This document shows positions 38,736-44,131 of a stretch of DNA of 44,131 nucleotides, piece by piece. The stretch's first letter is position 1. The number at the start of each line of letters is the position of its first letter. Source of the stretch: Microcaldota archaeon (lineage in GTDB: Archaea; Micrarchaeota; Micrarchaeia; Micrarchaeales; Micrarchaeaceae); contig JAKACK010000008.1 in assembly GCA_021821445.1 (NCBI GenBank), positions 1-44,131 on the forward strand, read 5' to 3'. The notes below the pieces were generated by a model, which was not told the DNA's origin, did not search any database, and saw only the letters and a program-made list of their open reading frames with translations. A program made the position numbers and the translations under genes.

Positions 38736-41471
38736 ATGGAAAAAAATACACTTATAATAGCAAATCCAGGTACTGGTAAAACAACAGGACTTGTGAAAAA
38801 GTTCTTTGAATTATTACAGCAAGGATATACCTACGATGATATACTTTGCATTACATTTACGAATAAAGCAGTTGGAGAGATTAGAAATAAAATGCAAGCT
38901 CTTTCTAATAATGATGAAAAAAATTCTGAATATGATCATTATAAAGATTTTAAGGATAGTGTATCAAAAGCTAATGTACACACATTCCATAGTTTTGCAC
39001 TCTATTATTTAAATCAAAATGGATTTGATCACGAAATATTGAGTAGAAATGCATTGAGATATTCAATATTCAAAAGCTTGATTGAAAATAAATTCCTAAC
39101 TTACGATAAGAAATATTTGATATCTGATATAGTTCCAAAATTTGAAACCTCAATAAGGTATATGAAAAGTTTTAATATAACACCAGAATTTATTAATTCA
39201 AAAATTAATGATATAGAACCGCATATTGAAGATTTGTATAAAAAAATGAAAATAAAGGGGGTTAGCTTGGAAGAAGAAAAGAATCTCCTCAAAGATTTAA
39301 GTGTTGTATTTGCTGATTATGAAAATTATAAAAAGGATACAAAAAAGATAGATTACAATGATATGCTTTTGAATTTTATAAAAGAGTATGACCCAAAAAA
39401 TTTACATTATAAATATGTTCTAGTTGATGAACTTCAAGATGTAAGTAATATAGAGTCTAAAATAGTTGAAATGGTTGGAGATAACTTTTTCCTTGTTGGT
39501 GATAGAAAACAATCGATATTTGGATTTCAAGGTGGAAGTATAGTAAATTTTAATAAATTTAAAAATGATGAGAGATTTGAAAAGCGTACTATTGGAATAA
39601 ATTATAGAAGCGGTCAGTTCATATTGGATTATTCTAAAGATTACCTAATAAATAATAGCGAAGATAAAGATTACAAAGAGGAATTAGAAAATTTTAAGGA
39701 ATCCGAACATATAGATTCGAATGTTAAGATAATAGAATCGGATAATGACACCATAAACGATGTGGCTGTAAATAAAGCTTTAGAGTTAATAAAGGAAGAT
39801 GGAAAAACTGCAATAATAACTAGAACTAACTCGCAAATAAATAGCATCTCAAAGATACTTGATTCAAGGGGTATTGATTATTTAACAACAAATAAATCAT
39901 CGGATTCAAAAGCAAAAAATGATATTATTAATTATTTAGGAGGGCTCTTTTATGATGATCAGGACCATATCTTAAATGCACTCATAACACCATTTTCTGG
40001 GATAAGTTTGAAAGAGGGAATAGAACTTAATGAAATTTTAAGGGATAATTTTAAGATAACCTCTGATATAAAAAATAAAGCTAATCAATTTTTTAAGGTA
40101 AAAGATAATATTTCAATTAAAAATTTAGATAATCTCTTCACCCAAATTATATTACCCATAAGTGTAAGTATAGGGGATGATTATTATTTTACCTCATCTT
40201 CAATAATGTCCAGTATAGACGAGTATTTACATATGGGAGAACCTATATCAATTGATGGATTGTTTGATTATTTATCTATAATAGAACAGGATGATACGGA
40301 TCAAACCATTAATATGGCAAATTCGAATGCTAAATTAATATTGATAACAGTACATAAAGCGAAAGGATTAGAATTTGATAATGCGATATATTTACCTTCT
40401 AATCCAATCCATAGGCTTAAATTCATTGATGTGATAACTTATTCAATAGTTAAGGAAAAGGAGAATTTAGACGTAATTGAAGAGTTAGATGAGGAAAGCT
40501 TAAGAGTAGACTTTGTAGCATTTACGAGAGCTAAAAAAAATCTTTATGTTTTTAGTAAAGGAAATGCTATAAATAACTACACAGTAAATAACAAATATGA
40601 TAAGGAAGAATTGCTACTTGGTACAAATGTATTACAAGTTCCTAAAAGATATGATGAAGCATATTCTTTATTTGTAAATAAAAGATATGAGGATTCAAAA
40701 AAGTATTTGGAGTTTAATGAGAATTGGATTAAACCAATTATATTGAATTATTTTAATAATCTTGACAAAATCTCTTATTCATTATTATCAAAAATCAAGT
40801 ATCCCTATGATTTTCTTACCTCATACATCTTAAAACTTCCATCTATTGGGAGTGAATCATTAGAGAGGGGATCTAATGTACATAAGATTGCTTTCGATTT
40901 ATTTCATAAAAAAGTTGATGAAGCTGAATTAAATAATGAATATAAAAAATATTTTTGTAACATAAAAAAGATAATTTCTGAATTAAACAATATGGGTTAT
41001 GTAGAAGTTGAGGCTGAAAAGGATATTTCATCAAATCTAAATAAAATTTATGATACAGATAATGATGAAATTATTGTGAATGGAAAAATAGATGCATTGT
41101 TTAAATCTGAGGATGGAACTTATTTCATACTTGATTATAAAACCAATAAAAAAGAAAATACAGAATATAGACAACAATTAGGGTTATACCGTAGGATACT
41201 TGCAGATTCACAAAATATAGATATAAAATCAATAAAAATTGGTCTAGCTTATTTAGGATTAAAAAATACTGTAAATAATGGAGAATTAAATTATAAACTT
41301 GATAAAAAGGATATAGAATCAAGGGGCATGAAAGCATTAAATGATAGCATAGAAAAATTACTTCTTTATAAAAGCAATCCAGAAGAATTTATATCTAAAC
41401 TTTTAGAGGATAAAAATAATGATAATGACTTATTAAAGGAAAGATTATTAGGGGAGATAGAAAAACCTTAA
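38736..41471 (+). CDS. UvrD/RecB-like SF1 helicase fused to a C-terminal PD-(D/E)XK nuclease
   Basis: ANPGTGKTTGLVKKF, VDELQDVSN, GINYRSG, VHKAKGLEFDNAIYLP, VAFTRAKKNLYV; nuclease RGSNVHKIAFD...IDALFKSEDGTYFILDYKTNK...YRQQLGLYRRIL; ORF track starts at 38709. Confidence 0.88.
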   Translation: MEKNTLIIANPGTGKTTGLVKKFFELLQQGYTYDDILCITFTNKAVGEIRNKMQALSNNDEKNSEYDHYKDFKDSVSKANVHTFHSFALYYLNQNGFDHEILSRNALRYSIFKSLIENKFLTYDKKYLISDIVPKFETSIRYMKSFNITPEFINSKINDIEPHIEDLYKKMKIKGVSLEEEKNLLKDLSVVFADYENYKKDTKKIDYNDMLLNFIKEYDPKNLHYKYVLVDELQDVSNIESKIVEMVGDNFFLVGDRKQSIFGFQGGSIVNFNKFKNDERFEKRTIGINYRSGQFILDYSKDYLINNSEDKDYKEELENFKESEHIDSNVKIIESDNDTINDVAVNKALELIKEDGKTAIITRTNSQINSISKILDSRGIDYLTTNKSSDSKAKNDIINYLGGLFYDDQDHILNALITPFSGISLKEGIELNEILRDNFKITSDIKNKANQFFKVKDNISIKNLDNLFTQIILPISVSIGDDYYFTSSSIMSSIDEYLHMGEPISIDGLFDYLSIIEQDDTDQTINMANSNAKLILITVHKAKGLEFDNAIYLPSNPIHRLKFIDVITYSIVKEKENLDVIEELDEESLRVDFVAFTRAKKNLYVFSKGNAINNYTVNNKYDKEELLLGTNVLQVPKRYDEAYSLFVNKRYEDSKKYLEFNENWIKPIILNYFNNLDKISYSLLSKIKYPYDFLTSYILKLPSIGSESLERGSNVHKIAFDLFHKKVDEAELNNEYKKYFCNIKKIISELNNMGYVEVEAEKDISSNLNKIYDTDNDEIIVNGKIDALFKSEDGTYFILDYKTNKKENTEYRQQLGLYRRILADSQNIDIKSIKIGLAYLGLKNTVNNGELNYKLDKKDIESRGMKALNDSIEKLLLYKSNPEEFISKLLEDKNNDNDLLKERLLGEIEKP

Positions 41472-41503
41472 AACCAATAAAGAATATAAAAATTAAAAAT
41501 AAA

Positions 41504-42238
41504 TTAAATTATTTTTCCTTTTGAGAAAGATATTGATGCGAGTATTAACATCACTAATGCAACTATTATCAAAACTGCTGTATCTATATAACCTCCCATA
41601 GTCCCAAATACAGATATTCCTATAAGAACTGACCTCATCCCATCAACCCCATAGGTTAGAGGATTTAGATATGTTATATATTTAACTATACTTGGAAGTG
41701 CAGTTATCGGATATATTGCACCAGAAAGGAAGAATAATGGAAATATTAATAGATTTAATATAAGACCAAAACCCTGCATATCTTTCATGAATGATGCAAT
41801 TATTAATCCTAAACATATGAATATCACCCCAATAAGGAACATGAAACCATATGCTTCAAGTATACTCAATATTGTTGGTATGCTAAATCCAATAAATAAT
41901 GATATAATTATCAATAATGTACTTTGTATCAATGCGGTAGTTAGCCCGCCAAGTACCCTGCCTATTACTATACTAACCCTCTGAACTGGAGCAACCATAA
42001 CCTCTTTCAAAAATCCAAACTGCTTATCCCAAAGTAAGAATATACCGCTGGTAGTAGCTGCGAATAGCATTGACATTCCTATTATACCGGGTACAAGAAA
42101 ATCAAGATAGCTTATACCAGCTGGAAGTCCTAAGAATTTTCCAAGACTACTAAATCCTGCATCTAAGAAAAGTAAAAATAATATAGGCATCGCTACTGAT
42201 CCTATTATTTGGGAAGGTGATCTTATAAATCTCTTCAT
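41504..42238 (-). CDS. ABC-2 type transporter permease (DrrB-like); true start uncertain
   Basis: LDFLVPGIIGMSMLFAATTSGIFLLWDKQFGFLKEVMVAPVQR; conserved-looking N-terminus extends upstream of the first ATG. Confidence 0.88.
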   Translation of the reverse strand: MKRFIRSPSQIIGSVAMPILFLLFLDAGFSSLGKFLGLPAGISYLDFLVPGIIGMSMLFAATTSGIFLLWDKQFGFLKEVMVAPVQRVSIVIGRVLGGLTTALIQSTLLIIISLFIGFSIPTILSILEAYGFMFLIGVIFICLGLIIASFMKDMQGFGLILNLLIFPLFFLSGAIYPITALPSIVKYITYLNPLTYGVDGMRSVLIGISVFGTMGGYIDTAVLIIVALVMLILASISFSKGKII

Positions 42239-42287
42239 AGCTCTAAGCCATAAAACATATATTACAGATATATTTCTATTTATTTTA

Positions 42288-43310
42288 TCATCTCATCCTG
42301 CTACGTACAATTGATTGCATCATTTCGTTGCCTGCCGCCTCTTCGTCTCTTATACTCTTTCCTGTATAATGTATGAATACATCCTCTAAGCTTGGTTTAC
42401 GTATATCTATACTTGTTATATTTAATTTCTTCTTAAACGCTTGTTCAATTATTTTAGGAAGATCGGATCCTGTTTCTAAAACGTTAATGTACGCCACTTT
42501 CTTATCTGCTTCATCTATCTTAAATGAGGATACATTTTTAAAACCTTTAAGAGCTTTATCCAACTCTGAAATCTCTTTTTCGGTTTTCATTGTAATTTTT
42601 ATTATGTCTCCATGTAATCCTTCCTTTAATTTTTGTGGTGTATCACAAACAACTATTTTTCCGTGGTCTATTATAGCTACCCTATCACATAGGTAATCTG
42701 CTTCCTCTATATAGTGTGTTGTCAATAGTACAGTCAGCTTATACTTTTCATTAAGTTTTTTTATGTACTCTAATATGTGCCTTCTTGTTTGTGTATCTAA
42801 ACCTACTGTGGGTTCATCTAAGAAAAGAACATTGGGTTCATTTAATAAGCCTCTTGCTATTTCTAATCTTCTTCTCATACCTCCAGAATAGTTTGACATG
42901 ACAACGTTTGCTTTATCAGAAAGTTCAACCATCTCTAGCATTTCTTTTATTCTTTTAGTACGAGTTTCCTTATCTATACTATACATCATCGCGTGAAGTT
43001 CAAGATTTTCATATCCTGTAAGTCTATCATCTATTGAAGGATCCTGAAATACTATACCTATATGCGCTCTAACTGCATCTTTATCCTTTGATACATCAAA
43101 TCCCGCTACTTCCGCTTCACCACTCGTTTTATCTATAATTGTTGTTAATATGTGCACAGTTGTAGTTTTTCCTGCTCCATTTGGTCCAAGTAATCCGAAT
43201 ATTTCTCCTTTTTTAACATTAAAAGATATTCCATTAACAGCAGTGAAATCTCCATACTCCTTTATGAGTTTTGATACCTCTATAGAATTTTTAGATAACA
43301 TATAAACCAA
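42288..43310 (-). CDS. ABC transporter ATP-binding protein (DrrA-like)
   Basis: LGPNGAGKTTTVHIL, YSGGMRRRLEIARGLL, VLFLDEPTVGLD, LTTHYIEEADYLCDRVAII. Confidence 0.95.
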   Translation of the reverse strand: MVYMLSKNSIEVSKLIKEYGDFTAVNGISFNVKKGEIFGLLGPNGAGKTTTVHILTTIIDKTSGEAEVAGFDVSKDKDAVRAHIGIVFQDPSIDDRLTGYENLELHAMMYSIDKETRTKRIKEMLEMVELSDKANVVMSNYSGGMRRRLEIARGLLNEPNVLFLDEPTVGLDTQTRRHILEYIKKLNEKYKLTVLLTTHYIEEADYLCDRVAIIDHGKIVVCDTPQKLKEGLHGDIIKITMKTEKEISELDKALKGFKNVSSFKIDEADKKVAYINVLETGSDLPKIIEQAFKKKLNITSIDIRKPSLEDVFIHYTGKSIRDEEAAGNEMMQSIVRSRMR

Positions 43311-43385
43311 TATAAATTTAGTTAGTTTATTTTTAAACCTTTCTAATTTAATTATTTATTATATTAGTACTAAAAATAATTTTAA

Positions 43386-44102
43386 TTAAATTTTTTGATT
43401 TAGGTTTTTAAACAACGTACTTACCATATATGAAGCAGTATTAAGACTTTCAATTGATGACTTTAAATCCCATTCTAATTCTCCATGTGCTAGTAAATTT
43501 CTAACATTTAATGATATCTTAAAGCATTCTGCATAATTCTTATTCATATATTTTTCAGCCCAATTCAATAGAGCTCCTTGTGAATATGGAAATTGTTCTC
43601 CATTAATTTTTACGTTGTAAATTCCAATATGATTCATTCTCAGATATAGCTTTAATTTTCTATAATTCATATTAGTTAATTTTATATTTCTACCATTATT
43701 GAATAAAGTTGCGGATTTACCCACGTATTGAGAATAAAGTTCTCTTAATCCCATCTCCATCAGAAGGTATATTTCAAGAGTTGCAATTTCATTTAAATCT
43801 TCATCCTTTAGATTTATTAGTTTCTCAGCAATCTGTTTTATACGCATTAAATTTTCAGGTAATTCTTCTGATTCTGATTTATTTCCTACAAATAATAGAG
43901 GCAAGTTTGCAAGCGCTATACCTTTAGCTAAATCCTCATCATTAGACTGATTTAAATTAAATTGAACATTTGATATGTAAATTTTACCATTAGAGAGCAT
44001 TATATTATTCAGAGCTTTTGATACTATATCCTCATCTCCTTTACTTCTATATTGAAGAAAAGAGTAAATTTCATCTGAAATAGACTTAATTAAACTATCC
44101 AT
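43386..44102 (-). CDS. hypothetical protein with HEPN-like Rx4H motif
   Basis: C-terminal VRNLLAHGELEWDLKSSIESLNTASYMVSTLF. Confidence 0.55.
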   Translation of the reverse strand: MDSLIKSISDEIYSFLQYRSKGDEDIVSKALNNIMLSNGKIYISNVQFNLNQSNDEDLAKGIALANLPLLFVGNKSESEELPENLMRIKQIAEKLINLKDEDLNEIATLEIYLLMEMGLRELYSQYVGKSATLFNNGRNIKLTNMNYRKLKLYLRMNHIGIYNVKINGEQFPYSQGALLNWAEKYMNKNYAECFKISLNVRNLLAHGELEWDLKSSIESLNTASYMVSTLFKNLNQKI

Positions 44103-44131
44103 TAAAACACGACTTTATATGAATGTATTAA

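Noticed and set aside
155-43371. TTTAGTAC shared in three intergenic regions (near 153, 4999 and 43365)
   Set aside because: The same 8-mer also occurs inside coding regions (near 5604 and 42954), so no evidence of a regulatory motif
1-44131. CRISPR array or cas genes
   Set aside because: No regularly spaced direct repeats and no Cas-like proteins seen; the PD-(D/E)XK domain belongs to a UvrD helicase
1-44131. Alternative genetic code
   Set aside because: TAA, TGA and TAG all terminate well-conserved genes at expected positions; no evidence of reassignment

Overview
AT-rich, very compact archaeal chromosome segment. The archaeal assignment rests on an A/V-type ATP synthase operon, an archaeal-type AdoMet synthetase, an archaeal UMP kinase, a thermopsin-family protein, archaeal-type TrpRS and an intron-containing tRNA. 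A thermopsin-like surface protein in a compact genome hints at an acidophile, possibly DPANN-like; this is inference only. Most of the window is housekeeping: Prs, M1 aminopeptidase, APC permease, FKBPs, MAT, Nth, TrpRS, agmatinase, PyrH, ATP synthase, RNase HI, AMMECR1, THUMP/FtsJ methyltransferase, ScpAB, a UvrD-type helicase-nuclease and a DrrAB-type ABC transporter, plus two tRNAs. The most interesting item is a ~389-bp internally deleted IS200/IS605-type (TnpB) element at ~16623-17011. It interrupts a rhodanese-like gene, and removing it in silico restores one continuous 114-codon frame. It keeps RE hairpins resembling an omega-RNA scaffold. Other items: a perfect 28-bp tandem-dyad palindrome next to a Met/His-rich PadR regulator; inverted repeats flanking the TATA-like box of the ATPase operon; a permuted ATPase operon with an extra single-pass membrane gene; an ABC permease with no canonical start for its conserved N-terminus; a tRNA-Val abutting the scpB stop codon; a HEPN-like protein; a duplicated DUF2080-like mini-protein; and unannotated micro-ORFs. 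All calls were made by reading the sequence; no database search was run.
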